Assembly: GCA_963691705.1 (NCBI GenBank)
Contig: OY829539.1
Span: 21,932,407 to 21,996,406 of the forward strand
Length of the DNA: 64,000 nt
Direction of reading: 5' to 3'
Origin: Viola odorata
Taxonomy: Eukaryota; Streptophyta; Magnoliopsida; Malpighiales; Violaceae
Below the pieces are notes generated by a model. That model had not been told where the DNA came from. It did no database searches and saw nothing but the letters and a program-made list of their open reading frames with translations. The position numbers were made by a program, and so were the translations under genes. This document shows positions 1 through 12,310 of this stretch, piece by piece. Every line of letters starts with the position of its first letter. The first letter of the stretch is position 1.

Positions 1-68
1 CCATGCCCACGGCATGTCAAAATTTCAAAACCATGCCCACAGCATGTCAAAATTTTAATTTCAAAAGA

Positions 69-86
69 CCATGCCCACGGCATGTC
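69..86 (+). repeat. Representative 18-bp core with near-perfect dyad
   Basis: The core CCATGCCCACGGCATGTC contains the inverted repeat CATGCC / GGCATG separated by CAC. Including flanking bases, GAC-CATGCC faces GGCATG-TC, so symmetry reaches 8 bp per arm with a single bulged C. Each variant keeps a different amount of symmetry. CGG cores have 6-bp arms. CAG cores have 5-bp arms (CATGC/GCATG). CGA and CAA cores keep two CATG tetramers 7 bp apart. The CGA variant followed by G forms the perfect 10-bp palindrome CGACATGTCG. No binding protein can be named from sequence alone; a dimeric DNA-binding protein site or a hairpin are the two obvious readings. Confidence 0.85.
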
Positions 87-129
87 GATATTTAAAAGAC
101 CATGCCCACAGCATGTCAAAATTTCAAGA

Positions 130-167
130 CCATGCCCACAGCATGTCAAAATTTTAATTTCAAAAGA
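130..167 (+). repeat. Representative 38-bp monomer with A4T4 linker
   Basis: The 20-bp linker AAAATTTTAATTTCAAAAGA carries an A4T4 run followed by AATTT. It exceeds the 12-bp linker of the 30-bp monomer by 8 bp, apparently through an extra TAATTT-like segment. The core before it usually has a CAG or CAA centre and rarely CGG, so core variant and linker travel together. A4T4 tracts are known to favour DNA curvature. One falls every 99 bp, with a shorter AAAATTT tract 30 bp before it. A variant linker, TTAATTTAAAAAG, is confined to the first 16 kb. Confidence 0.85.
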
Positions 168-731
168 CCATGCCCACGGCATGTCGATATTTCAATTTCA
201 AAAGACCATGCCCACGGCACGTCGATATTTCAAAGACCATGCCCACGACATGTCAAAATTTCAAGACCATGCCCACAGCATGTCAAAATTTTAATTTAAA
301 AAGACCATGCCCACGACATGTCGATATTTCAAAGACCATGCCCACGGCATGTCAAAATTTCAAGACCACGCCCACAGCATGTCAAAATTTTAATTTCAAA
401 AGACCGTGCCCACGGCATGTCGATATTTCAAAGACCATGCCCACGGCATGTCAAAATTTCAAAACCATGCCCACAACATGTCAAAATTTTAATTTCAAAA
501 GACCTTGCCCACGGCATGTCGATATTTAAAAGACCATGCCCACAGCATGTCAAAATTTCAAGACCATGCCCACAGCATGTCAAAATTTTAATTTAAAAAG
601 ACCATGCCCACGACATGTCGATATTTCAAAGACCATGCCCACGGCATGTCAAAATTTCAAGACCACGCCCACAGCATGTCAAAATTTTAATTTCAAAAGA
701 CCATGCCCACGACATGTCGATATTTCAAAGA

Positions 732-749
732 CCATGCCCACGGTCAAGA
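732..749 (+). repeat. Truncated 18-bp monomer (representative)
   Basis: CCATGCCCACGGTCAAGA is a monomer from which the 12 bp CATGTCAAAATT have been lost relative to the 30-bp unit, removing the right half of the dyad. The next normal core starts at 750. The same junction is seen near 2.26, 3.94, 5.87 and 7.73 kb in domain 1 and many times in domain 2. It almost always sits between a CGACATG-type 31-bp unit and a CAACATG-type 38-bp unit. The simplest explanation is a single ancestral deletion spread by array amplification. Two tandem copies occur at 51,581-51,616. Confidence 0.9.
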
Positions 750-1479
750 CCATGCCCACAACATGTCAAAATTTTAATTTCAAAAGACCATGCCCACGGC
801 ATGTCGATATTTCAAAGACCATGCCCACGGCATGTCAAAATTTCAAAACCATGCCCACAGCATGTCAAAATTTTAATTTCAAAAGACCATGCCCACGGCA
901 TGTCGATATTTAAAAGACCATGCCCACAGCATGTCAAAATTTCAAGACCATGCCCACAGCATGTCAAAATTTTAATTTCAAAAGACCATGCCCACGGCAT
1001 GTCGATATTTCAATTTCAAAAGACCATGCCCACGGCACGTCGATATTTCAAAGACCATGCCCACGACATGTCAAAATTTCAAGACCATGCCCACAGCATG
1101 TCAAAATTTTAATTTAAAAAGACCATGCCCACGACATGTCGATATTTCAAAGACCATGCCCACGGCATGTCAAAATTTCAAGACCACGCCCACAGCATGT
1201 CAAAATTTTAATTTCAAAAGACCGTGCCCACGGCATGTCGATATTTCAAAGACCATGCCCACGGCATGTCAAAATTTCAAAACCATGCCCACAACATGTC
1301 AAAATTTTAATTTCAAAAGACCTTGCCCACGGCATGTCGATATTTAAAAGACCATGCCCACAGCATGTCAAAATTTCAAGACCATGCCCACAGCATGTCA
1401 AAATTTTAATTTCAAAAGACCATGCCCACGGCATGTCGATATTTCAAAGACCATGCCCACGGCATGTCGATATTTCAAT

Positions 1480-4400
1480 TTCAAAAGACCATGCCCACGG
1501 CACGTCGATATTTCAAAGACCATGCCCACGGCATGTCAAAATTTCAAGACCATGCCCACAACATGTCAAAATTTTAATTTCAAAAGACCATACCCACGGC
1601 ATGTCGATATTTCAAAGACCATACCCACGACATGTCAAAATTTCAAAACCATGCCCACAGCATGTCAAAATTTTAATTTCAAAAGACCATGCCCACGGCA
1701 TGTCGATATTTAAAAGACCATGCCCACAGCATGTCAAAATTTCAAGACCATGCCCACAGCATGTCAAAATTTTAATTTCAAAAGACCATGCCCACGGCAT
1801 GTCGATATTTCAAAGACCATGCCCACGGCATGTCGATATTTCAATTTCAAAAGACCATGCCCACGGCACGTCGATATTTCAAAGACCATGCCCACGACAT
1901 GTCAAAATTTCAAGACCATGCCCACAGCATGTCAAAATTTTAATTTCAAAAGACCATGCCCACGGCATGTTGATATTTCAAAGACCATGCCCACGGCATG
2001 TCGATATTTCAATTTCAAAAGACCATACCCACGGCACGTCGATATTTCAAAGACCATGCCCACGACATGTCAAAATTTCAAGACCATGCCCACAGCATGT
2101 CAAAATTTTAATTTAAAAAGACCATGCCCACGACATGTCGATATTTCAAAGACCATGCCGACGGCATGTCAAAATTTCAAGACCACGCCCACAGCATGTC
2201 AAAATTTTAATTTCAAAAGGCCATGCCCACGACATGTCGATATTTCAAAGACCATGCCCACGGTCAAGACCATGCCCACAACATGTCAAAATTTTAATTT
2301 CAAAAGACCATGCCCACGGCATGTCGATATTTCAAAGACCATGCCCACGGCATGTCCAAATTTCAAAACCATGCCCACAGCATGTCAAAATTTTAATTTC
2401 AAAAGACCATGCCCACGGCATGTCGATATTTAAAAGACCATGCCCACAGCATGTCAAAATTTCAAGACCATGCCCACAGCATGTCAAAATTTTAATTTCA
2501 AAAGACCATGCCCACGGCATGTCGATATTTCAATTTCAAAAGACCATGCCCACGGCACGTCGATATTTCAAAGACCATACCCACGACATGTCAAAATTTC
2601 AAGACCATGCCCACAGCATGTCAAAATTTTAATTTAAAAAGACCATGCCCACGACATGTCGATATTTCAAAGACCATGCCCACGGCATGTCAAAATTTCA
2701 AGACCACGCCCACAGCATGTCAAAATTTTAATTTCAAAAGACCGTGCCCACGGCATGTCGATATTTCAAAGACCATGCCCACGGCATGTCAAAATTTCAA
2801 AACCATGCCCACAACATGTCAAAATTTTAATTTAAAAGACCTTGCCCACGGCATGTCGATATTTAAAAGACCATGCCCACAGCATGTCAAAATTTCAAGA
2901 CCATGCCCACAGCATGTCAAAATTTTAATTTCAAAAGACCATGCCCACGGCATGTCGATATTTCAAAGACCATGCCCACGGCATGTCAAAATTTCAAAAC
3001 CATGCCCACAGCATGTCAAAATTTTAATTTCAAAAGACCATGCCCACGGCATGTCGATATTTAAAAGACCATGCCCACAGCATGTCAAAATTTCAAGACC
3101 ATGCCCACAGCATGTCAAAATTTTAATTTCAAAAGACCATGCCCACGGCATGTCGATATTTCAATTTCAAAAGACCATGCCCACGGCACGTCGATATTTC
3201 AAAGACCATGCCCACGGCATGTCAAAATTTCAAGACCATGCCCACAACATGTCAAAATTTTAATTTCAAAAGACCATTCCCACGGCATGTCGATATTTCA
3301 AAGACCATACCCACGACATGTCAAAATTTCAAAACCATGCCCACAGCATGTCAAAATTTTAATTTCAAAAGACCATGCCCACGGCATGTCGATATTTAAA
3401 AGACCATGCCCACAGCATGTCAAAATTTCAAGACCATGCCCACAGCATGTCAAAATTTTAATTTCAAAAGACCATGCCCACGGCAAGTCGATATTTCAAA
3501 GACCATGCCCACGGCATGTCGATATTTCAATTTCAAAAGACCATGCCCACGGCACGTCGATATTTCAAAGACCATGCCCACGACATGTCAAAATTTCAAG
3601 ACCATGCCCACAGCATGTCAAAATTTTAATTTCAAAAGACCATGCCCACGGCATGTCGATATTTCAAAGACCATGCCCACGGCATGTCGATATTTCAATT
3701 TCAAAAGACCATACCCACGGCACGTCGATATTTCAAAGACCATGCCCACGACATGTCAAAATTTCAAGACCATGCCCACAGCATGTCAAAATTTTAATTT
3801 AAAAAGACCATGCCCATGACATGTCGATATTTCAAAGACCATGCCCACGGCATGTCAAAATTTCAAGACCACGCCCACAGCATGTCAAAATTTTAATTTC
3901 AAAAGACCATGCCCATGACATGTCGATATTTCAAAGACCATGCCCACGGTCAAGACCATGCCCACAACATGTCAAAATTTTAATTTCAAAAGACCATGCC
4001 CACGGCATGTCGATATTTCAAAGACCATGCCCACGGCATGTCAAAATTTCAAAACCATGCCCACAGCATGTCAAAATTTTAATTTCAAAAGACCATGCCC
4101 ACGGCATGTCGATATTTAAAAGACCATGCCCACAACATGTCAAAATTTCAAGACCATGCCCACAGCATGTCAAAATTTTAATTTCAAAAGACCATGCCCA
4201 CGGCATGTCGATATTTCAATTTCAAAAGACCATGCCCACGGCACGTCGATATTTCAAAGACCATGCCCACGACATGTCAAAATTTCAAGACCATGCCCAC
4301 AACATGTCAAAATTTTAATTTAAAAAGACCATGCCCACGACATGTCGATATTTCAAAGACCATGCCCACGGCATGTCAAAATTTGAAGACCACGCCCACA

Positions 4401-4525
4401 GCATGTCAAAATTTTAATTTCAAAAGACCATGCCCACGGCATGTCGATATTTCAAAGACCATGCCCACGGCATGTCAAAATTTCAAAACCATGCCCACAA
4501 CATGTCAAAATTTTAATTTCAAAAG
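1480..4525 (+). repeat. 1,686-bp higher-order duplication (approximate edges)
   Basis: Marker units at about 1.5-2.8 kb recur 1,686 bp downstream at about 3.2-4.5 kb. Both copies contain the CCATACCC core, the truncated 18-bp unit, and the GATATTTCAATTTC unit in the same order. To the left the offset rises to 1,717 bp, which is one extra 31-bp monomer. Scattered substitutions distinguish the copies (for example CCATACCC versus CCATTCCC near 1,589/3,275), and a 1-bp deletion lies near 2,833. Confidence 0.75.
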
Positions 4526-7500
4526 ACCTTGCCCACTGCATGTCGATATTTAAAAGACCATGCCCACAGCATGTCAAAATTTTAATTTCAAAAGACCATG
4601 CCCACGGCATGTCGATATTTCAATTTCAAAAGACCATGCCCACTGCACGTCGATATTTCAAAGACCATGCCCACGGCATGTCAAAATTTCAAGACCATGC
4701 CCACAACATGTCAAAATTTTAATTTCAAAAGACCATGCCCACGGCATGTCGATATTTCAAAGACCATACCCACGACATGTCAAAATTTCAAAACCATGCC
4801 CACAGCATGTCAAAATTTTAATTTCAAAAGACCATGCCCACGGCATGTCGATATTTAAAAGACCATGCCCACAGCATGTCCAAATTTCAAGACCATGCCC
4901 ACAGCATGTCAAAATTTTAATTTCAAAAGACCATGCCCACGGCATGTCGATATTTCAAAGACCATGCCCACGGCATGTCGATATTTCAATTTCAAAAGAC
5001 CATGCCCACGGCACGTCGATATTTCAAAGACCATGCCCACGACATGTCAAAATTTCAAGACCATGCCCACAGCATGTCAAAATTTTAATTTCAAAAGACC
5101 ATGCCCACGGCATGTCGATATTTCAAAGACCATGCCCACGGCATGTCGATATTTCAATTTGAAAAGACCATGCCCACGGCACGTCGATATTTCAAAGACC
5201 ATGCCCACGACATGTCAAAATTTCAAGACCATGCCCACAGCATGTCAAAATTTTAATTTAAAAAGACCATGCCCACGACATGTCGATATTTCAAAGACCA
5301 TGCCCACGGCATGTCAAAATTTCAAGACCACGCCCACAGCCTGTCAAAATTTTAATTTCAAAAGACCATGCCCACGGCATGTCGATATTTCAAAGACCAT
5401 GCCCACGGCATGTCAAAATTTCAAGACCATCCCACAGCATGTCAAAATTTTAATTTCAAAAGACCATGCCCACGGCATGTCGATATTTCAAAGACCATGC
5501 CCACGGCATGTCGATATTTCAATTTCAAAAGACCATACCCACGGCACGTCGATATTTCAAAGACCATGCCCACGACATGTCAAAATTTCAAGACCATGCC
5601 CACAGCTTGTCAAAATTTTAATTTAAAAAGACCATGCCCACGACATGTCGATATTTCAAAGACCATGCCCACGGCATGTCAAAATTTCAAGACCACGCCC
5701 ACAGCATGTCAAAATTTTAATTTCAAAAGACCATGCCCATGACATGTCGATATTTCAAAGACCATGCCCACGGCATGTCAAAATTTCAAGACCACGCCCA
5801 CAGCATGTCAAAATTTTAATTTCAAAAGACCATGCCCATGACATGTCGATATTTCAAAGACCATGCCCACGGTCAAGACCATGCCCACAACATGTCAAAA
5901 TTTTAATTTCAAAAGACCATGCCCACGGCATGTCGATATTTCAAAGACCATGCCCACGGCATGTCAAAATTTCAAAACCATGCCCACAGCATGTCAAAAT
6001 TTTAATTTCAAAAGACCATGCCCACGGCATGTCGATATTTAAAAGACCATGCCCACAGCATGTCAAAATTTCAAGACCATGCCCACAGCATGTCAAAATT
6101 TTAATTTCAAAAGACCATGCCCACGGCATGTCGATATTTCAATTTCAAAAGACCATGCCCACGGCACGTCGATATTTCAAAGACCATGCCCACGACATGT
6201 CAAAATTTCAAGACCATGCCCACAACATGTCAAAATTTTAATTTAAAAAGACCATGCCCACGACATGTCGATATTTCAAAGACCATGCCCACGGCATGTC
6301 AAAATTTCAAGACCACGCCCACAGCATGTCAAAATTTTAATTTCAAAAGACCATGCCCACGGCATGTCGATATTTCAAAGACCATGCCCACGGCATGTCA
6401 AAATTTCAAAACCATGCCCACAACATGTCAAAATTTTAATTTCAAAAGACCTTGCCCACTGCATGTCGATATTTAAAAGACCATGCCCACAGCATGTCAA
6501 AATTTCAAGACCATGCCCACAGCATGTCAAAATTTTAATTTCAAAAGACCATGCCCACGGCATGTCGATATTTCAATTTCAAAAGACCATGCCCACTGCA
6601 CGTCGATATTTCAAAGACCATGCCCACGGCATGTCAAAATTTCAAGACCATGCCCACAACATGTCAAAATTTTAATTTCAAAAGACCATGCCCACGGCAT
6701 GTCGATATTTCAAAGACCATACCCACGACATGTCAAAATTTCAAAACCATGCCCACAGCATGTCAAAATTTTAATTTCAAAAGACCATGCCCACGGCATG
6801 TCGATATTTAAAAGACCATGCCCACAGCATGTCCAAATTTCAAGACCATGCCCACAGCATGTCAAAATTTTAATTTCAAAAGACCATGCCCACGGCATGT
6901 CGATATTTCAAAGACCATGCCCACGGCATGTCGATATTTCAATTTCAAAAGACCATGCCCACGGCACGTCGATATTTCAAAGACCATGCCCACGACATGT
7001 CAAAATTTCAAGACCATGCCCACAGCATGTCAAAATTTTAATTTCAAAAGACCATGCCCACGGCATGTCGATATTTCAAAGACCATGCCCACGGCATGTC
7101 GATATTTCAATTTGAAAAGACCATGCCCACGGCACGTCGATATTTCAAAGACCATGCCCACGACATGTCAAAATTTCAAGACCATGCCCACAGCATGTCA
7201 AAATTTTAATTTAAAAAGACCATGCCCACGACATGTCGATATTTCAAAGACCATGCCCACGGCATGTCAAAATTTCAAGACCACGCCCACAGCATGTCAA
7301 AATTTTAATTTCAAAAGACCTTGCCCACGGCATGTCGATATTTCAAAGACCATGCCCACGGCATGTCAAAATTTCAAGACCATGCCCACAGCATGTCAAA
7401 ATTTTAATTTCAAAAGACCATGCCCACGGCATGTCGATATTTCAAAGACCATGCCCACGGCATGTCGATATTTCAATTTCAAAAGACCTTACCCACGGCA

Positions 7501-9200
7501 CGTCGATATTTCAAAGACCATGCCCACGACATGTCAAAATTTCAAGACCATGCCCACAGCATGTCAAAATTTTAATTTAAAAAGACCATGCCCACGACAT
7601 GTCGATATTTCAAAGACCATGCCCACGGCATGTCAAAATTTCAAGACCACGCCCACAGCATGTCAAAATTTTAATTTCAAAAGACCATGCCCATGACATG
7701 TCGATATTTCAAAGACCATGCCCACGGTCAAGACCATGCCCACAACATGTCAAAATTTTAATTTCAAAAGACCATGCCCACGGCATGTCGATATTTCAAA
7801 GACCATGCCCACGGCATGTCAAAATTTCAAAACCATGCCCACAGCATGTCAAAATTTTAATTTCAAAAGACCATGCCCACGGCATGTCGATATTTAAAAG
7901 ACCATGCCCACAGCATGTCAAAATTTCAAGACCATGCCCACAGCATGTCAAAATTTTAATTTCAAAAGACCATGCCCACGGCATGTCGATATTTCAATTT
8001 CAAAAGACCATGCCCACGGCACGTCGATATTTCAAAGACCATGCCCACGACATGTCAAAATTCAAGACCATGCCCACAGCATCTCAAAATTTTAATTTAA
8101 AAAGACCATGCCCACGACATGTCGATATTTCAAAGACCATGCCCACGGCATGTCAAAATTTCAAGACCACGCCCACAGCATGTCAAAATTTTAATTTCAA
8201 AAGACCATGCCCACGGCATGTCGATATTTCAAAGACCATGCCCACGGCATGTCAAAATTTCAAAACCATGCCCACAAGATGTCAAAATTTTAATTTCAAA
8301 AGACCTTGCCCACTGCATGTCGATATTTAAAAGACCATGCCCACAGCATGTCAAAATTTCAAGACCATGCCCACAGCATGTCAAAATTTTAATTTCAAAA
8401 GACCATGCCCACGGCATGTCGATATTTCAATTTCAAAAGACCATGCCCACTGCACGTCGATATTTCAAAGACCATGCCCACGGCATGTCAAAATTTCAAG
8501 ACCATGCCCACAACATGTCAAAATTTTAATTTCAAAAGACCATGCCCACGGCATGTCGATATTTCAAAGACCATACCCACGACATGTCAAAATTTCAAAA
8601 CCATGCCCACAGCATGTCAAAATTTTAATTTCAAAAGACCATGCCCACGGCATGTCGATATTTAAAAGACCATGCCCACAGCATGTCCAAATTTCAAGAC
8701 CATGCCCACAGCATGTCAAAATTTTAATTTCAAAAGACCATGCCCACGGCATGTCGATATTTCATAGACCATGCCCACGGCATGTCGATATTTCAATTTC
8801 AAAAGACCATGCCCACGGCACGTCGATATTTCAAAGACCATGCCCACGACATGTCAAAATTTCAAGACCATGCCCACAGCATGTCAAAATTTTAATTTCA
8901 AAAGACCATGCCCACGGCATGTCGATATTTCAAAGACCATGCCCACGGCATGTCGATATTTCAATTTCAAAAGACCATGCCCACGGCACGTCGATATTTC
9001 AAAGACCATGCCCACGACATGTCAAAATTTCAAGACCATGCCCACAGCATGTCAAAATTTTAATTTAAAAAGACCATGCCCACGACATGTCGATATTTCA
9101 AAGACCATGCCCACGGCATGTCAAAATTTCAAGACCACGCCCACAGCATGTCAAAATTTTAATTTCAAAAGACCATGCCCACGGCATGTCGATATTTCAA
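3800..9200 (+). repeat. Three-copy higher-order repeat of about 1.85-1.95 kb
   Basis: Three consecutive blocks start near 3.8, 5.7 and 7.6 kb. Each carries the paired markers CCATGCCCATGACATG and the truncated 18-bp unit, then CTTGCCCACTGCATG, then CCATACCCACGAC. Offsets are 1,923-1,954 bp between the first two and 1,854-1,855 bp between the second and third. The differences equal whole units: a 30-bp monomer missing near 4,570, and an extra 99-bp trimer at 5,632-5,829. Single-base deletions near 5,430 and 8,061 are private to individual copies. Confidence 0.8.
5632..5829 (+). repeat. Exact doubling of one 99-bp trimer
   Basis: Units at 5,632, 5,663 and 5,693 (31, 30 and 38 bp) are repeated at 5,731, 5,762 and 5,792. 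Both copies include the CCACGCCCACAG core. They differ by CCCACGACATG versus CCCATGACATG in the first unit. Neighbouring higher-order copies at 3.8 and 7.6 kb have only one such trimer at this place, so this is a local, recent duplication. Confidence 0.85.
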
Positions 9201-9942
9201 AGACCATGCCCACGGCATGTCAAAATTTCAAAACCATGCCCACAACATGTCAAAATTTTAATTTCAAAAGACCTTGCCCACGGCATGTCGATATTTAAAA
9301 GACCATGCCCACAGCATGTCAAAATTTCAAGACCATGCCCACAGCATGTCAAAATTTTAATTTCAAAAGACCATGCCCACGGCATGTCGATATTTCAAAG
9401 ACCATGCCCACGGCATGTCGATATTTCAATTTCAAAAGACCATGCCCACGACACGTCGATATTTAAAAGACCATGCCCACGGCATGTCAAAATTTCAAGA
9501 CCATGCCCACAACATGTCAAAATTTTAATTTCAAAAGACCATGCCCACGGCATGTCGATATTTCAAAGACCATACCCACGACATGTCAAAATTTCAAAAC
9601 CATGCCCACAACATGTCAAAATTTTAATTTCAAAAGACCTTGCCCACGGCATGTCGATATTTAAAAGACCATGCCCACAGCATGTCAAAATTTCAAGACC
9701 ATGCCCACAGCATGTCAAAATTTTAATTTCAAAAGACCATGCCCACAGCATGTCGATATTTCAAAGACCATGCCCACGGCATGTCGATATTTCAATTTCA
9801 AAAGACCATGCCCACGGCATGTCGATATTTCAATTTCAAAAGACCATGCCCACGGCACGTCGATATTTCAAAGACCATGCCCACGACATGTCAAAATTTC
9901 AAGACCATGCCCACAGCATGTCAAAATTTTAATTTAAAAAGA

Positions 9943-12310
9943 CCATGCCCACGACATGTCGATATTTCAAAGACCATGCCCACGGCATGTCAAAATTTCA
10001 AGACCACGCCCACAGCATGTCAAAATTTTAATTTCAAAAGACCATGCCCACGGCATGTCGATATTTCAAAGACCATGCCCACGGCATGTCAAAATTTCAA
10101 AACCATGCCCACAACATGTCAAAATTTTAATTTCAAAAGACCTTGCCCACTGCATGTCGATATTTAAAAGGCCATGCCCACAGCATGTCAAAATTTCAAG
10201 ACCATGCCCACAGCATGTCAAAATTTTAATTTCAAAAGACCATGCCCACGGCATGTCGATATTTCAATTTCAAAAGACCATGCCCACGGCACGTCGATAT
10301 TTCAAAGACCATGCCCACGGCATGTCAAAATTTCAAGACCATGCCCACAACATGTCAAAATTTTAATTTCAAAAGACCATGCCCACGGCATGTCGATATT
10401 TCAAAGACAATACCCACGACATGTCAAAATTTCAAAACCATGCCCACAGCATGTCAAAATTTTAATTTCAAAAGACCATGCCCACGGCATGTCGATATTT
10501 AAAAGACCATGCCCACAGCATGTCAAAATTTCAAGACCATGCCCACAGCATGTCAAAATTTTAATTTCAAAAGACCATGCCCACGGCATGTCGATATTTC
10601 AAAGACCATGCCCACGGCATGTCGATATTTCAATTTCAAAAGACCATACCCACGGCATGTCGATATTTCAATTTCAAAAGACCATGCCCACGGCACGTCG
10701 ATATTTCAAAGACCATGCCCACGACATGTCAAAATTTCAAGACCATGCCCACAGCATGTCAAAATTTTAATTTAAAAAGACCATGCCCACGACATGTCGA
10801 TATTTCAAAGACCATGCCCACGGCATGTCAAAATTTCAAGACCACGCCCACAGCATGTCAAAATTTTAATTTCAAAAGACCATGCCCACGGCATGTCGAT
10901 ATTTCAAAGACCATGCCCACGGCATGTCAAAATTTCAAAACCATGCCCACAACATGTCAAAATTTTAATTTCAAAAGACCTTGCCCACTGCATGTCGATA
11001 TTTAAAAGGCCATGCCCACAGCATGTCAAAATTTCAAGACCATGCCCACAGCATGTCAAAATTTTAATTTCAAAAGACCATGCCCACGGCATGTCGATAT
11101 TTCAATTTCAAAAGACCATGCCCACGGCACGTCGATATTTCAAAGACCATGCCCACGGCATGTCAAAATTTCAAGACCATGCCCACAACATGTCAAAATT
11201 TTAATTTCAAAAGACCATGCCCACGGCATGTCGATATTTCAAAGACCATACCCACGACATGTCAAAATTTCAAAACCATGCCCACAGCATGTCAAAATTT
11301 TAATTTCAAAAGACCATGCCCACGGCATGTCGATATTTAAAAGACCATGCCCACAGCATGTCAAAATTTCAAGACCATGCCCACAGCATGTCAAAATTTT
11401 AATTTCAAAAGACCATGCCCACGGCATGTCGATATTTCAAAGACCATGCCCACGGCATGTCGATATTTCAATTTCAAAAGACCATACCCACGGCATGTCG
11501 ATATTTCAATTTCAAAAGACCATGCCCACGGCACGTCGATATTTCAAAGACCATGCCCACGACATGTCAAAATTTCAAGACCATGCCCACAGCATGTCAA
11601 AATTTTAATTTAAAAAGACCATGCCCACGACATGTCGATATTTCAAAGACCATGCCCACGGCATGTCAAAATTTCAAGACCACGCCCACAGCATGTCAAA
11701 ATTTTAATTTCAAAAGACCATGCCCACGGCATGTCGATATTTCAAAGACCATGCCGACGGCATGTCAAAATTTCAAAACCATGCCCACAACATGTCAAAA
11801 TTTTAATTTCAAAAGACCTTGCCCACTGCATGTCGATATTTAAAAGGCCATGCCCACAGCATGTCAAAATTTCAAGACCATGCCCACAGCATGTCAAAAT
11901 TTTAATTTCAAAAGACCATGCCCACGGCATGTCGATATTTCAATTTCAAAAGACCATGCCCACGGCACGTCGATATTTCAAAGACCATGCCCACGCATGT
12001 CAAAATTTCAAGACCATGCCCACAACATGTCAAAATTTTAATTTCAAAAGACCATGCCCACGGCATGTCGATATTTCAAAGACCATACCCACGACATGTC
12101 AAAATTTCAAAACCATGCCCACAGCATGTCAAAATTTTAATTTCAAAAGACCATGCCCACGGCATGTCGATATTTAAAAGACCATGCCCACAGCATGTCA
12201 AAATTTCAAGACCATGCCCACAGCATGTCAAAATTTTAATTTCAAAAGACCATGCCCACGGCATGTCGATATTTCAAAGACCATGCCCACGGCATGTCGA
12301 TATTTCAATT
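9943..12310 (+). repeat. 838-bp, 25-monomer higher-order repeat in tandem
   Basis: Copies start at 9,943, 10,781 and 11,619, exactly 838 bp apart; the third is followed to about 12.3 kb, where the order changes. The copy at 10,781 was parsed monomer by monomer: eight 31-bp, seven 30-bp and ten 38-bp units, which sum to 838. Copies differ at few sites, for example AGACAATACCC near 10,410 only in the first, and CATGCCGACGG near 11,755 plus a 1-bp deletion near 11,994 only in the third. The upstream block from about 9,074 is a related version 31 bp longer (869 bp). Confidence 0.9.

Larger units (their letters stand above)
69..167 (+). repeat. Representative 99-bp trimer (31 + 30 + 38 bp monomers)
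   Basis: This is one clean example of the commonest intermediate repeat. Unit 1 (69-99, 31 bp) has a CGG-centred core and a GATATTTAAAAGA linker; the usual form is GATATTTCAAAGA. Unit 2 (100-129, 30 bp) has an AAAATTTCAAGA linker. Unit 3 (130-167, 38 bp) has a CAG-centred core and the long AAAATTTTAATTTCAAAAGA linker. The next core begins at 168. The same ordered triplet recurs through most of the window. It is broken at intervals by an extra 38-bp unit with a GATATTTCAATTTC or CAAAATTTCAATTTC linker, or by an 18-bp truncated unit. Because 99 is divisible by three, reading frames stay in register across many trimers. Confidence 0.95.
1..1411 (+). repeat. 818-bp tandem duplication
   Basis: Sequence from position 1 to about 593 reappears at 819 to about 1,411 with an offset of exactly 818 bp, including the single-site variant CCGTGCCCACGG. 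The copies separate where one continues TTAATTTAAAAAG and the other TTAATTTCAAAAG. The first copy is cut by the window start, so the true left edge is unknown. Confidence 0.85.

Noticed and set aside
69..86. CENP-B box, or p53-type half-site (RRRCWWGYYY)
   Set aside because: The core does not match the CENP-B box consensus. GGCATGTC and GACATGTC share only the CATG centre and part of the flanks with a p53 half-site, which is expected from any CATG palindrome; no support for either factor.
81..99. TATA-like promoter elements (GATATTT) repeated in 31-bp monomers
   Set aside because: They occur in hundreds of monomers as part of the linker, without initiator, downstream gene or other promoter context. 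Transcription of the satellite is possible but not shown by sequence.
812..1000. Recurrent 62-codon minus-strand open frames at many positions (85-95 codons in a few)
   Set aside because: They are the reverse complement of the same trimer, opened and closed at fixed linker positions; a periodic by-product of the repeat.
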